Origin: an uncultured Oscillospiraceae bacterium
GTDB taxonomy: Bacteria > Bacillota > Clostridia > Oscillospirales > Oscillospiraceae
DNA length: 64,000 nt
Assembly (NCBI GenBank): GCA_900763705.1
Contig: CAAFLG010000008.1
Coordinates: 23,196-87,195, forward strand
Reading direction: 5' to 3'
Position 1 is the stretch's first letter; each line of letters starts with the position of its first letter. The position numbers and the translations under genes were made by a program. The notes beneath the pieces were generated by a model. The model was given only the letters and a program-made list of their open reading frames with translations. It made no database searches and was not told the origin of the DNA. Below are positions 41,389-50,067 of this stretch, piece by piece.

Positions 41389-42345
41389 ATGCGGGAATTT
41401 CACATCGGAAAAAACGACGAAAATCAGCGGCTCGACCGTTTTCTCGGCAAGGCCGTTCCCCTGCTCCCCGCCTCGCTTGCGCAGAAGTACATCCGCTTAA
41501 AGCGCATCAAGGTCAATAGCGCGCGCGCCCAGCGCGACCAGAAGCTCCGCGCGGGCGATATTTTACAGTGCTACATCAACGATGAGTTTTTCGAGTCGCC
41601 GAGCGAGGAAAACGTCTATCTCACGATCACGACGCCGCGGCTCAAGATCGTCTATGAAGACGAAAACATCATGCTGCTCGATAAGCCCGCAGGTCAGGTC
41701 GTCCACGCCGACGAGCACGAAAAGGTCAACACGCTCGTCAACCACATGCTCGCCTACCTCTATCAAAAGCGCGAGTGGCGGCCGCGCGAGGAGAACGCCT
41801 TCACCCCCGCCCTCTGCAACCGCATCGACCGCAACACTGGTGGCATTGTCGTTGCGGCGAAAAACGCTGAAGCGCTGCGCATCCTGAACGACAAGATTCG
41901 CGACCGCGAGATCGCAAAGTATTATTTATGTATCACCCTTGGCCGCGTCGAGCCGCCGAAGGGCAGGATCGAGTGCTTTCTCCGAAAGGACGAGAAGAGC
42001 AACACCGTGCGCGTCTATCACCGCCCCGTGCCCGAGGGCCGCAGCGCGGTCACGCTGTACGAGACGCTGCAAACGCGCGGCGAGCTCACACTTTTGGAGG
42101 TCGAGCTCCTCACTGGGCGCACGCATCAGATCCGCGCGAGTATGGCCGACCTCGGCCATCCCCTGCTTGGCGACGGCAAGTACGGCATCGGCAGCGTAAA
42201 CCGCAAATACGGCGAGACGCAGCAGGCGCTCTACTCCTATCGCCTGCGTTTCGACTTCCCCACCGACGCCGGCATCCTCGAATACCTGCGCGGGCGGGAA
42301 TTCCAGGTGGACGAAGTGCCGTTTCGAAAGAAATACTTTGGTTAA
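41389..42345 (+). CDS. RluA family pseudouridine synthase
   Basis: This 318-residue rRNA-modifying enzyme has an S4 domain (NQRLDRFLGKAVPLLPASLA, residues about 12-31) and the catalytic domain with the active-site motif CNRIDRNTGGIVVAAK near 143, plus LLTGRTHQIRASMADLGHP near 240, the RluC/D type. The exact uridine modified cannot be told. The ATG at 41389 follows GGAGG; the longer frame to 41266 crosses the promoter. It is a single gene ended by a terminator. Confidence 0.93.
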   Translation: MREFHIGKNDENQRLDRFLGKAVPLLPASLAQKYIRLKRIKVNSARAQRDQKLRAGDILQCYINDEFFESPSEENVYLTITTPRLKIVYEDENIMLLDKPAGQVVHADEHEKVNTLVNHMLAYLYQKREWRPREENAFTPALCNRIDRNTGGIVVAAKNAEALRILNDKIRDREIAKYYLCITLGRVEPPKGRIECFLRKDEKSNTVRVYHRPVPEGRSAVTLYETLQTRGELTLLEVELLTGRTHQIRASMADLGHPLLGDGKYGIGSVNRKYGETQQALYSYRLRFDFPTDAGILEYLRGREFQVDEVPFRKKYFG

Positions 42346-42353
42346 ACCCCACA

Positions 42354-42387
42354 AGCGGAGGGCCATCGCATGGCTCTCCGCTTTCTT
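42354..42387 (+). terminator. Terminator after the RluA-type synthase
   Basis: A 13-bp stem (AGCGGAGGGCCAT/ATGGCTCTCCGCT, one G-U pair) with CGC loop and TTCTT tail, 8 bp past the stop. Confidence 0.88.
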
Positions 42388-42394
42388 ATTTTGT

Positions 42395-42418
42395 AAAAGT
42401 TCAAAATATTGAACTTTT
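42395..42418. promoter_or_regulatory. AT-rich palindrome upstream of the pot operon promoter
   Basis: Perfect 10-bp arms (AAAAGTTCAA/TTGAACTTTT) around a 4-bp AATA centre lie 15 bp upstream of the -35 box of the XRE-cupin gene. A separate GC-rich terminator is already present at 42354, so this is more likely an operator, for the adjacent XRE-cupin regulator, than a second terminator. Binding is not shown. Confidence 0.5.
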
Positions 42419-42432
42419 TGTTAAATATACTC

Positions 42433-42460
42433 TTGCAATTTTGCGCGCTGTGTGTATAAT
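42433..42460 (+). promoter_or_regulatory. Promoter of the XRE-cupin/pot operon
   Basis: TTGCAA (42433-42438) and TATAAT (42455-42460) are 16 bp apart. The start codon is 59 bp downstream. Confidence 0.8.
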
Positions 42461-42519
42461 GATTTCGGTTTAGCAAAAACTGACCAAAAGTTTAGTATAT
42501 CAAACGAGGAGGCGTGTGC

Positions 42520-43053
42520 ATGGACATCGGCAATAAGATCAAACAGCTGCGAACACGACAGGGACTGACTCTGGAGGAGCTTGCCAGCCGAAGCGAGCTT
42601 ACAAAGGGGTTTTTGTCCCAGTTAGAGCGCGACCTCACCTCCCCCTCGATCGATTCGCTCAGCGACATCCTCGAGGCCCTCGGCACCAACCTCTCGGAGT
42701 TCTTTCAGGAGGATAAAAACGACCAGTTCGTCTTCCGCGCAGAGGACTTTTTTGTCGATGAGCGCGAAAGCTGCACCGTCAACTGGATCGTTCCCAACAC
42801 GCAGAAAAACCAGATGGAACCGATTTTGATCGAGCTTCCCGCGGGCGGCGAATCGTTTGAGGTCGAGCCGCACAACGGCGAGGAATTCGGTTATGTGCTC
42901 GACGGCAGCGTCATTTTGGAATGTGACGGCGAGCGCAGCGTCGTTCGCCGGGGCGAGACGTTCTATCTCCACGGCAAGACCTTCCACTGCCTCAAAAACG
43001 AGCGCAAGACCGCCGCGCGCGTCCTCTGGGTCTGCACGCCCCCGCTTTTCTAA
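42520..43053 (+). CDS. XRE-cupin regulator of polyamine transport
   Basis: A 177-residue PuuR-like regulator: XRE helix-turn-helix at residues 1-62 (GNKIKQLRTRQGLTLEELAS, then SQLERDLTSPSIDSL) and a C-terminal cupin fold (about 105-175, EEFGYVLDGSVILECDGERS). It sits directly upstream of potA, potB and potCD, and such regulators commonly control polyamine uptake in Firmicutes. The ATG at 42520 follows GAGGAGG. The palindrome at 42395 is a candidate binding site. Polyamine sensing by the cupin is inferred. Confidence 0.9.
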   Translation: MDIGNKIKQLRTRQGLTLEELASRSELTKGFLSQLERDLTSPSIDSLSDILEALGTNLSEFFQEDKNDQFVFRAEDFFVDERESCTVNWIVPNTQKNQMEPILIELPAGGESFEVEPHNGEEFGYVLDGSVILECDGERSVVRRGETFYLHGKTFHCLKNERKTAARVLWVCTPPLF

Positions 43054-43088
43054 TTACTACATCATGATTTAAGTGAGGATATCGGAAC

Positions 43089-44678
43089 ATGGCTGAAGAA
43101 AAGAAAAAGCTTATTCAATTCAAGAACATCGTCAAAAGCTTTGAGGACGGACAGGTCGTCCTCAAGGGCGTCTCTCTTGACATTTACGAAAACGAGTTCG
43201 TCACGCTGCTCGGCCCCTCGGGCTGCGGCAAGACGACGCTTTTGCGCATCCTCGGCGGCTTTTTGCAGCCGAGCGAGGGCAAGGTGCTCTTCGACGGCGA
43301 GGACATCGTCAGCGTCCCGCCCTACAAGCGCGAGATCAACACCGTCTTCCAGAAGTATGCCCTCTTCCCACACATGGACGTGTACGACAACATCGCCTTT
43401 GGCTTGACGCTCAAAAAGGAACCGAAGGACGTCATCGAGCAGAAAGTCATGCGTATGCTGCGCCTTGTGAGCCTTGAGGACTACGCCCACCGCAACGTGA
43501 CCGAGCTCTCCGGCGGCCAGCAGCAGCGCATCGCCATCGCCCGCGCGCTCGTCAACGAGCCGAGCGTGCTGCTGCTCGACGAGCCGCTCGGCGCACTCGA
43601 CTTAAAGCTGCGCAAGGAGATGCAGCAGGAGCTCAAGTACATCCAGCAGGAGGTCGGCATCACGTTCATCTTCGTCACGCACGACCAGGAAGAGGCGCTG
43701 ACGATGTCGGATAAGATCGTCGTGATGAACGCGGGCGAGATCCAGCAGATCGGCACGCCGACGGAGATCTACCGCAACCCTGTCAACGAATTCGTCGCCA
43801 AGTTCATCGGCGAGACGAACATCATCGACGGCGTGATGCTCGAAGACGACCGCATCATGTTCGAGGACAAGAAGTTCGCCTGCCGTGCCCGCGGCTACAA
43901 TAAGAATGAAAAGGTCGACGTCGTCATCCGTCCCGAGCACCTCGATATCGTCCCCCGTGCCGAGGGTATGCTCAAGGGCACGGTCAAGTCCCAGCTCTTC
44001 AAGGGCATGCACTATGAAACGATGGTCGAGACCCGCGTCGGTACGTCCATCACCGTCAAGATGCAGGTCTCACAGGACCGTCCTGTTTACAACGAGGAAA
44101 AGGGTGAGAAGATCAGTGCGAACGCGTTCCTGCTTGACGTCGAGGACGTTGAAGAACTCGACGAGGCCAAGATCGTCGCTCTTGCCTCCGCCGAGGCGTG
44201 GGACGCCGAGACCGAAGAGCCCATCTCCATCAAGACCGTCGAGTACGACATCAAGCCTGAGACCGGCAACTACACCGTCACCTTCTCTACCGCGAATGAA
44301 ACGAGCATCACCGTCAAGGTCCTCGTCGTTGCGGAAAACCGCGTGGAGAGCAAGGTCTATCAGGAAGAGATCTACGCGATGAACTTCTTCAAAAAGGTCG
44401 AGGATATTCAGGAGAGCATCGCCCTCGACACCGACCTTGAGACCTGGGCCAGCGCCTCGGCATGGTCGCTCGAAGACGGCGAGCAGGTCGAGATCACCGA
44501 CGTCAAGTACGACTTTGACCCCGAGAACATCACCCCGGGCGTCTACGATGTGACCTTCTCCACCGAGGGCTACGAGTACAAGGTCTCCACCACCCATGCC
44601 TATGAAGAGGGCGAGCAGGTCGGCCTTGTCTTCCGTCCCGAAGACATCCATGTGATGAAAAAGGAGGGCCAGTGGTGA
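43089..44678 (+). CDS. potA: Spermidine/putrescine ABC transporter ATPase with Ig-like insert
   Basis: PotA powers polyamine uptake. Residues 1-240 are a standard ABC ATPase: Walker [15 protein letters not shown] (42-55), signature [15 protein letters not shown] (140-154), Walker [12 protein letters not shown] (161-171). Residues 241-326 begin the C-terminal TOBE-like domain and 504-529 ([20 protein letters not shown]) finish it. Between them lie about 175 extra residues (327-503) with two similar repeats (about 345-414 and 428-502), each with a VED.. and A.AW..E block and a PE..GxYxVTFST ending that looks like a bacterial Ig-like fold. Ordinary PotA has 350-380 residues; this has 529. Both halves are in frame. 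Regulatory or protein-contact roles are guesses. Confidence 0.92.
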   Translation: MAEEKKKLIQFKNIVKSFEDGQVVLKGVSLDIYENEFVTLLGPSGCGKTTLLRILGGFLQPSEGKVLFDGEDIVSVPPYKREINTVFQKYALFPHMDVYDNIAFGLTLKKEPKDVIEQKVMRMLRLVSLEDYAHRNVTELSGGQQQRIAIARALVNEPSVLLLDEPLGALDLKLRKEMQQELKYIQQEVGITFIFVTHDQEEALTMSDKIVVMNAGEIQQIGTPTEIYRNPVNEFVAKFIGETNIIDGVMLEDDRIMFEDKKFACRARGYNKNEKVDVVIRPEHLDIVPRAEGMLKGTVKSQLFKGMHYETMVETRVGTSITVKMQVSQDRPVYNEEKGEKISANAFLLDVEDVEELDEAKIVALASAEAWDAETEEPISIKTVEYDIKPETGNYTVTFSTANETSITVKVLVVAENRVESKVYQEEIYAMNFFKKVEDIQESIALDTDLETWASASAWSLEDGEQVEITDVKYDFDPENITPGVYDVTFSTEGYEYKVSTTHAYEEGEQVGLVFRPEDIHVMKKEGQW

Positions 44679-45511
44679 AGCACTTTCGTTCCATGACCTA
44701 CCCGTACATCGCATGGATCCTTGCGATCGTGGTCGCGCCGATGCTGCTCATCGTGCTCTATGCGTTCACGACCTCGGGAAACTCCGTGCTCACGTTCCAG
44801 TTCACCTTTGAAAACTTTGCCCGCTTCGTCACGGACAAGGTCTTTATGGATGTGCTGCTGAGATCTCTCTATATCGCCGTGATCACAACGCTCATCTGCG
44901 TTGTGCTGGGCTATCCCATCGCCTACGTCATCGCCCAGCGCAGCAGCCGCAGCAGCACCATCCTGATCCTGCTCATCACCATGCCCACATGGGTCAATAT
45001 GCTCGTGCGCACCTATGCGTGGATGGGCATTTTGCAGGATGAAGGCGTGCTCAACACCATCCTTTCGTGGTTTGGCATCGGCCCTGCTTCGATGATCCAC
45101 ACGAGCTTTGCCGTCATCCTCGGCATGGTCTATAACTTCATCCCCTTCATGATCTTGCAGATCCACACCTCCCTCGACAAGATGGACAAGAGTCTGCTCG
45201 AGGCGGCGAACGACCTCGGCGCAACGCCGGTGCAGGCCTTCCTGCGCGTCACGCTGCCGCTCTCGCTGCCCGGCGTCATCTCGGGCATCACGCTCGTCTT
45301 CCTCCCCGCGGTGTCGAGCTTCTTCATTCCGAAGCTTCTCGGCGGCGGACAGTACGTCCTCGTCGGCAACATCATCGAATCCCAGTTCCTCACCTCCGGC
45401 GACTGGAACTTCGGCTCTGCCATCTCGCTCATCATGGCGGTCATCATCATGATCTCGATGTGGCTCACGCGCAAGGCGGACGTTCAGGTCGCCTCGCAGG
45501 GAAAGGAGTGA
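44675..45511 (+). CDS. potB: Spermidine/putrescine ABC transporter permease PotB
   Basis: PotB is one of the two channel subunits. The 278-residue protein has six hydrophobic helices and the permease docking loop [22 protein letters not shown] near residues 175-196. GTG at 44675 overlaps the potA stop (GTGA) and lies 6 nt after GGAGGG, so it is preferred to GTG 3 bp upstream. Followed 7 bp later by potCD. Confidence 0.94.
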   Translation: MKHFRSMTYPYIAWILAIVVAPMLLIVLYAFTTSGNSVLTFQFTFENFARFVTDKVFMDVLLRSLYIAVITTLICVVLGYPIAYVIAQRSSRSSTILILLITMPTWVNMLVRTYAWMGILQDEGVLNTILSWFGIGPASMIHTSFAVILGMVYNFIPFMILQIHTSLDKMDKSLLEAANDLGATPVQAFLRVTLPLSLPGVISGITLVFLPAVSSFFIPKLLGGGQYVLVGNIIESQFLTSGDWNFGSAISLIMAVIIMISMWLTRKADVQVASQGKE

Positions 45512-45518
45512 GAAGCGC

Positions 45519-47420
45519 ATGAAAAAGAAACACTCTGTCGCCTCGAAGATCATCCTGATCCTCACGATGCTCTTCTTCTACCTCCCCATCCTCTATATCA
45601 TCGTCTTTTCCTTCAACGATTCCCGCTCGCTCACCAAGTTCAGCGGCTTCTCGCTGCGCTGGTATGAAAAGATGTTCGCAGACTCGACGATGATGGAGGC
45701 CGTGCTCTACACGGTCATCATCGCCCTTATTGCCACCGTTGTCTCCACCGTCGTCGGCACGATCACGGCCATCGGTCTTTCGAAGTCCCGCAAGGTTGTG
45801 CAGAAAATGGTCGAGCGCATCAACGACCTGCCCGTGATGAACCCCGATATCGTCACGGCCATCTCGCTTCTGATGTTCTTCAGCGTACTCTCCGTCAAAA
45901 AGGGCTTCGGCACGCTCCTGCTCGCGCACATCATGTTCTGCATCCCCTATGTGATGCTCTCCGTCACGCCCAAGCTCCGCTCGCTTGACCCCAACCTCAT
46001 CGACGCGGCGATGGACCTTGGCGCAACGCCCTTCCAGGCGCTCACGAAGGTCATCGTCCCGCAGATCAAGCCCGGCATCGTCTCCGGTGCGCTCATCGCC
46101 TTCACGATGAGCTTCGATGACTTCGTCATCTCCTACTTCACGACGGGCAACGGCGTGAGCAACATCTCGATCCTCGTCTATACGATGTCCAAGCGCGTCA
46201 ATCCCTCGATCAACGCCCTCTCCACCATCGTGATCCTGCTCATCACGCTGGCGCTCGGCGTGGTGAACATCGTACCGATCGTACGCGAAAAGCGCGGCAA
46301 GGACGGCGCCGGGCGCGGTGTGAACCGAAAGGCCGTTGCCGCTGTTGCAGCCGTGCTGGTGCTTGCGATCGTCGGCGGCATCGCCGGCGCTGGCATCGCG
46401 CAGAGCCGCAAGAGCGCCGAGGCCATTGAGAAGTACGGCAGCAATGTCTTAAAGCTCTACCTCCCCGGCGAGTACCTCGGCGAGAACGTCATCTCCGACT
46501 TTGAAAAGCAGTTCGGCGTGCGCGTCATCGTTGAAAACTTCGACTCCAACGAGATGATGTACACCAAGCTCATGGCGGGCGACCGCTACGATGTCATCAT
46601 TCCGTCCGACTACATGATCGAACGCCTGATGAACGAGGACTTCCTCCAGCCGCTTGACAAGAGCATGATCCCCAATATGGAGAACATGTCTGATGCCGTG
46701 CTCGGTATGAGCTACGACCCGGACAACACGTACTCCATCCCCTACTTCTGGGGCAGCGTCGGTCTCGTCTACAACCACGAGAATGTCGACCCTGCCGTCA
46801 TCGAGAGCGAGGGCTGGGAGGTCCTGCGCAACACCGACTACGCCGGTCACATCTACATCTACGATTCCGAGCGTGACTCGTTTATGATGGCGTTCAAGGC
46901 GCTGGGCTACTCGATGAACACCGAGGACCCCAACGAGATCAACGACGCCTATGAGTGGCTCCTGCAGATGAACAACACCATGTCCCCCGTTTATGTGACC
47001 GACGAGGTCATCGACGGCATGATGAACGGCTATAAGGACATCGCCGTCGTCTACTCCGGCGACGCGGCCGTGGTGCTTGATGAAAACGAAGACATGAGCT
47101 TCTATATGCCCTCCCAGGGCACGAACATCTGGTGCGATGCGATGGTCATTCCCGCAAACGCCGAGAACCCGAAGCTTGCCCACGAGTTCATCAACTATAT
47201 GCTCACCTACGAAGCCGCGTTTGACAACACCGAAACGGTGGGTTATACTTCTCCCAACGCGGAAGTATTTGAAGAGATGACCACGTCCGAGGACCTCTAC
47301 GCCGAAAATGCCGCCTACCTTCCGCGCAGCGGCTATGACAAGGACGAGATGTTCCACGACAACCAGATCCTCATGCGCGAGCTGAGCAGGCTCTGGATCA
47401 AGGTCAAAGCTGCAAAGTAA
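45519..47420 (+). CDS. PotC permease fused to PotD polyamine-binding domain
   Basis: One 633-residue polypeptide. Residues 1-265 are PotC: six membrane helices, with the loop DAAMDLGATPFQALTKVIVPQI near 160-181. A seventh hydrophobic helix (about 270-290, AVAAVAAVLVLAIVGGIAGAG) leads out of the membrane. Residues 305-633 are PotD: LKLYLPGEYLGENVISDFEK near 308, PYFWGSVGLVYNHENVDP, and the NIWCDAMVIPANAENPKLAHEF segment. The binding protein is thus tethered to its channel and no separate lipoprotein PotD is found here. AAGGAG lies 10 bp before the ATG. Confidence 0.93.
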   Translation: MKKKHSVASKIILILTMLFFYLPILYIIVFSFNDSRSLTKFSGFSLRWYEKMFADSTMMEAVLYTVIIALIATVVSTVVGTITAIGLSKSRKVVQKMVERINDLPVMNPDIVTAISLLMFFSVLSVKKGFGTLLLAHIMFCIPYVMLSVTPKLRSLDPNLIDAAMDLGATPFQALTKVIVPQIKPGIVSGALIAFTMSFDDFVISYFTTGNGVSNISILVYTMSKRVNPSINALSTIVILLITLALGVVNIVPIVREKRGKDGAGRGVNRKAVAAVAAVLVLAIVGGIAGAGIAQSRKSAEAIEKYGSNVLKLYLPGEYLGENVISDFEKQFGVRVIVENFDSNEMMYTKLMAGDRYDVIIPSDYMIERLMNEDFLQPLDKSMIPNMENMSDAVLGMSYDPDNTYSIPYFWGSVGLVYNHENVDPAVIESEGWEVLRNTDYAGHIYIYDSERDSFMMAFKALGYSMNTEDPNEINDAYEWLLQMNNTMSPVYVTDEVIDGMMNGYKDIAVVYSGDAAVVLDENEDMSFYMPSQGTNIWCDAMVIPANAENPKLAHEFINYMLTYEAAFDNTETVGYTSPNAEVFEEMTTSEDLYAENAAYLPRSGYDKDEMFHDNQILMRELSRLWIKVKAAK

Positions 47421-47438
47421 AGCAAAGGAGTTTTTTAG

Positions 47439-47831
47439 ATGAAAATCGGAGATACTTTTACCGTCAAGAAAATCGTCACGGAGGACATGACCGCGGCCTC
47501 CCTCGGCAGCGGCGGCCTCCCAGTCTTCGGCACGCCCTACCTCATCGCCATGGTCGAGAACGCCGCCTTCACCTACCTCCAGCAGGAGCTGAGCGAGGGC
47601 AAGAGCACCGTCGGCACGAAGGTCGACATGGCGCACGTCTCCCCCTCCCCCGTCGGCATGGAGATCACCGTCACCGTCGAGGTCACGGCGATCTCGGCAA
47701 ACGGCAAGATGATCGACTTCAAGGCAGTCGCCACCGACACCGCCGGTCTCATCGGCGAGGGCACGCACCAGCGCGCCGTCATCACCGTGGATCGCTTCAT
47801 GGATAAGTGCCAGGCGAAGTTGGCGCAGTAA
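47439..47831 (+). CDS. FlK-like hotdog thioesterase
   Basis: A 130-residue hotdog-fold protein. Thr32, Glu40 and His66 (GTPYLIAMVENAA then MAHVSPSPVG) have the spacing of the Thr42-Glu50-His76 triad of fluoroacetyl-CoA thioesterase FlK, so it probably hydrolyses a small acyl-CoA. Many gut bacteria have such proteins with unknown substrate. Start MKIGDTFTVKK fits. It is 18 bp after potCD and 9 bp before the radical SAM gene, so it is probably part of that transcript. Confidence 0.85.
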   Translation: MKIGDTFTVKKIVTEDMTAASLGSGGLPVFGTPYLIAMVENAAFTYLQQELSEGKSTVGTKVDMAHVSPSPVGMEITVTVEVTAISANGKMIDFKAVATDTAGLIGEGTHQRAVITVDRFMDKCQAKLAQ

Positions 47832-47840
47832 GGAGGCAGT

Positions 47841-48713
47841 ATGCACTATTCCGGAGCCGTTTACCGTCCCCCCAGCGAGGCGCGCAGCCTCATCGTGCAG
47901 TGCACGCTCGGGTGCAGCCACAATAAGTGCGCCTTCTGCACGATGTATAAGGACAAGAAGTTCTCCATCAACCCCATCGAGCAGGTCCTCTCGGACCTTG
48001 CCGAGTCCCGCGCCTACGCGGGTTATATCGAAAAGATCTTCCTCGCCGACGGCGACGCGCTGATCCTGCCGATGGATTATCTTTTGACCGTTCTCGACTA
48101 TATCCGCGACAACTTCCCCAAGTGCAGGCGCGTCGCGGCCTACGCCACGACCAAGGCCATCATGCGCAAGACCGACGAGGAGCTGCGCACGCTGCGTGAG
48201 CACGGACTCGGCATCGTCTACATCGGTCTGGAAAGCGGCAACGAGGCACTGCTTGAAAAGTTCTGCAAGGGCGTCACGGCGGAGGAAACGGTCGTAAACA
48301 CCATCCGCTGCAAGGAGGCGGGCATCGCCACCTCCGTCACCGCCATCAACGGCATGGCGGGCGCGAATGGCGACTGGCAGGCTCACGCCATCGACACAGC
48401 AAAGGCCGTGTCGCGCATGAAGCCGGACTATATCGCCTTCCTCACGCTGCGCGTCTACTCCGGCACTCCCCTGCACGACTGGATCGAGCGCGGCGAGTTC
48501 CAGATGATGAACCCCACCGAGTTGATGACGGAAACGCGCCTCTTCTTAGAGCATATCGACTCGGAGGGCAGCGTCTTCCGCTCGAACCACGCCTCGAACT
48601 ACCTCCCCCTCGGCGGTACGCTCAACCGCGACCGGGAAACGCTCATCCACACGATCGACGAAGCGCTCGACGGCAAAGTCCGCCTGCGCCGTGCGGTGGA
48701 ACTGGGACTGTAA
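47841..48713 (+). CDS. Radical SAM protein
   Basis: A 290-residue protein with cluster cysteines in QCTLGCSHNKCAFCTMYKD (residues 20-38; Cys21 or Cys25, with Cys30 and Cys33 ligating a 4Fe-4S cluster), FLADGDALILPM, and GLGIVYIGLESGNEALLEKF, all typical of the B12-independent Elp3/HemN-like radical SAM group. The reaction is unknown. AGGAGG lies before the ATG. It ends at a strong terminator, closing the pot operon run. Confidence 0.85.
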   Translation: MHYSGAVYRPPSEARSLIVQCTLGCSHNKCAFCTMYKDKKFSINPIEQVLSDLAESRAYAGYIEKIFLADGDALILPMDYLLTVLDYIRDNFPKCRRVAAYATTKAIMRKTDEELRTLREHGLGIVYIGLESGNEALLEKFCKGVTAEETVVNTIRCKEAGIATSVTAINGMAGANGDWQAHAIDTAKAVSRMKPDYIAFLTLRVYSGTPLHDWIERGEFQMMNPTELMTETRLFLEHIDSEGSVFRSNHASNYLPLGGTLNRDRETLIHTIDEALDGKVRLRRAVELGL

Positions 48714-48719
48714 GGAAAG

Positions 48720-48751
48720 AATAAGACCTGCCGTTCGGCAGGTCTTATTTT
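48720..48751 (+). terminator. Terminator after the radical SAM gene
   Basis: A 13-bp perfect stem (AATAAGACCTGCC/GGCAGGTCTTATT) with GTTC loop and T run, 7 bp past the stop. Confidence 0.93.
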
Positions 48752-48899
48752 CGTCTTGAAACAGCTCAATTCAACCTGCGGTTAAAAAATATTTCTACCG
48801 TTTCTACCACCGATCACTGTCCTTTTGCCGCCTCTGGCGCTATACTGGGCTCACAGCAAAAGAAAAAATACCCGTAAGGACACGCGAAAGGAGCACAGG

Positions 48900-49970
48900 A
48901 TGAAAAACTGTATTGCAGATCAGATCCGTTTTTACCGCAAGCAGAAGGGACTGACGCAGGAACAGCTCGCCGAAGCGATGGGCGTCTCCGTCGCGGCAGT
49001 GAGCAAATGGGAGCAGGGGCAGAGCCTGCCGGAAATTCCAATGCTGATGGAGCTTGCCGACTTCTTTGACCTCTCGGTCGATGCGCTGCTCGGTTACCGG
49101 CTGCGCGCAAACGACCGCAAGAGCATCGTCGAGCGCATGAAGCGCCTGCGCCGCGAGGACAATTATGATGAGGGCATTGCCGAGGCGGAAAAGGCGCTGC
49201 AAAAATTCCCGAACACCTTCGGCGTCGTCTACGAATGTGCCAAGCTTTTTGAGATGGCCGGTCTCAAGCGGCAGGACAAGAAGATGCAGGGCCGTTCGCT
49301 CGACCTGCTATCGCACGCCATCCGCCTGCTTTCGCAAAACAGCGACCCGGAGATCAGCGAAATGTCGCTCCGGCTCGACATGGCGAACGTGCTGCTCGAC
49401 ATGGAAGACTGGGAACGCGCGCTCGCGCTCTTCAAGGAGAACAATGCCTGCGGCCTGCTCGACGACCAGATCGGCTGCCTGCTCGCGGGCGTGAAGGAGC
49501 GGCGCGAGGAGGGCGTGCCGTATCTTTCCATGGCATTGCTGCGCGCGGTCACCTCGCTCGTGCGCGTGTGCGACGGCTTTGCCAACGTATTTGAGGCGAG
49601 AGGAGACCTCCAATCGGCGATCGACATTTTGCAGTGGAAACATTCGATTCTTACAGGTCTCAGAAAAGGAGATTCCGTCAGCGAGCTGGATAAGATCAGC
49701 GCGGCCTCGCACGCTGCGCTCGCGCGGCTCGAGTACAATAACGGCGATTTGGACGGCGCGCGCGGCGATCTCTCCCGCGCCAAGGCGCTGGCCGCCGCCT
49801 ACGACGCCTCTCCCAGCCACAGCGCGGAGAATGTCCGCTTCTATGAGGGCATTGCAACCGTCGGCATTTACAGCGATTTCAGCCGCAGCGCGGCGGACGC
49901 GGCGTTCCACGCCTTTTTGGATGACGGCGGCACGAGCGAGCATGAATCCTTCTGGGAAAACGTAACATAA
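48900..49970 (+). CDS. XRE family regulator with helical repeat domain
   Basis: A 356-residue regulator. Residues 1-65 form an XRE helix-turn-helix (ADQIRFYRKQKGLTQEQLAE, then AVSKWEQGQSLPEIP); the remainder is a helical region with TPR-like pairs (EAEKALQKFPNTFGVVYECA, MANVLLDMEDWERALALFKE). Similar proteins are common orphan regulators in Clostridia. The ATG at 48900 follows AAAGGAG. A weak promoter with -10 TATACT at 48841-48846 is possible. The target is not evident; it is a monocistronic gene. Confidence 0.87.
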   Translation: MKNCIADQIRFYRKQKGLTQEQLAEAMGVSVAAVSKWEQGQSLPEIPMLMELADFFDLSVDALLGYRLRANDRKSIVERMKRLRREDNYDEGIAEAEKALQKFPNTFGVVYECAKLFEMAGLKRQDKKMQGRSLDLLSHAIRLLSQNSDPEISEMSLRLDMANVLLDMEDWERALALFKENNACGLLDDQIGCLLAGVKERREEGVPYLSMALLRAVTSLVRVCDGFANVFEARGDLQSAIDILQWKHSILTGLRKGDSVSELDKISAASHAALARLEYNNGDLDGARGDLSRAKALAAAYDASPSHSAENVRFYEGIATVGIYSDFSRSAADAAFHAFLDDGGTSEHESFWENVT

Positions 49971-50003
49971 GCAAGTAAAATCAAACCAGGAAGCGACAAA
50001 AAA

Positions 50004-50039
50004 GGGACATTCTCTCACGCGAGAGAATGTCTCTTTTTT
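50004..50039. terminator. Bidirectional terminator between XRE gene and polC
   Basis: 13-bp stem GGGACATTCTCTC/GAGAGAATGTCTC with ACGC loop, flanked by A and T runs. It lies between convergent stops at 49970 and 50068. Confidence 0.93.
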
Positions 50040-50067
50040 CATATGTTTCTGCTGCCGGGCAGGCGCA

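Noticed and set aside
46449..48476. A 675-codon frame opposite potCD, the thioesterase and the radical SAM gene, and similar long frames opposite other genes (for example 50641-52698, 9498-11117, 2463-3968).
   Set aside because: Each lies antisense to a well-supported gene, with low-complexity V/D/H/A/R-rich protein and no recognisable domain. They arise from codon bias in GC-rich DNA.
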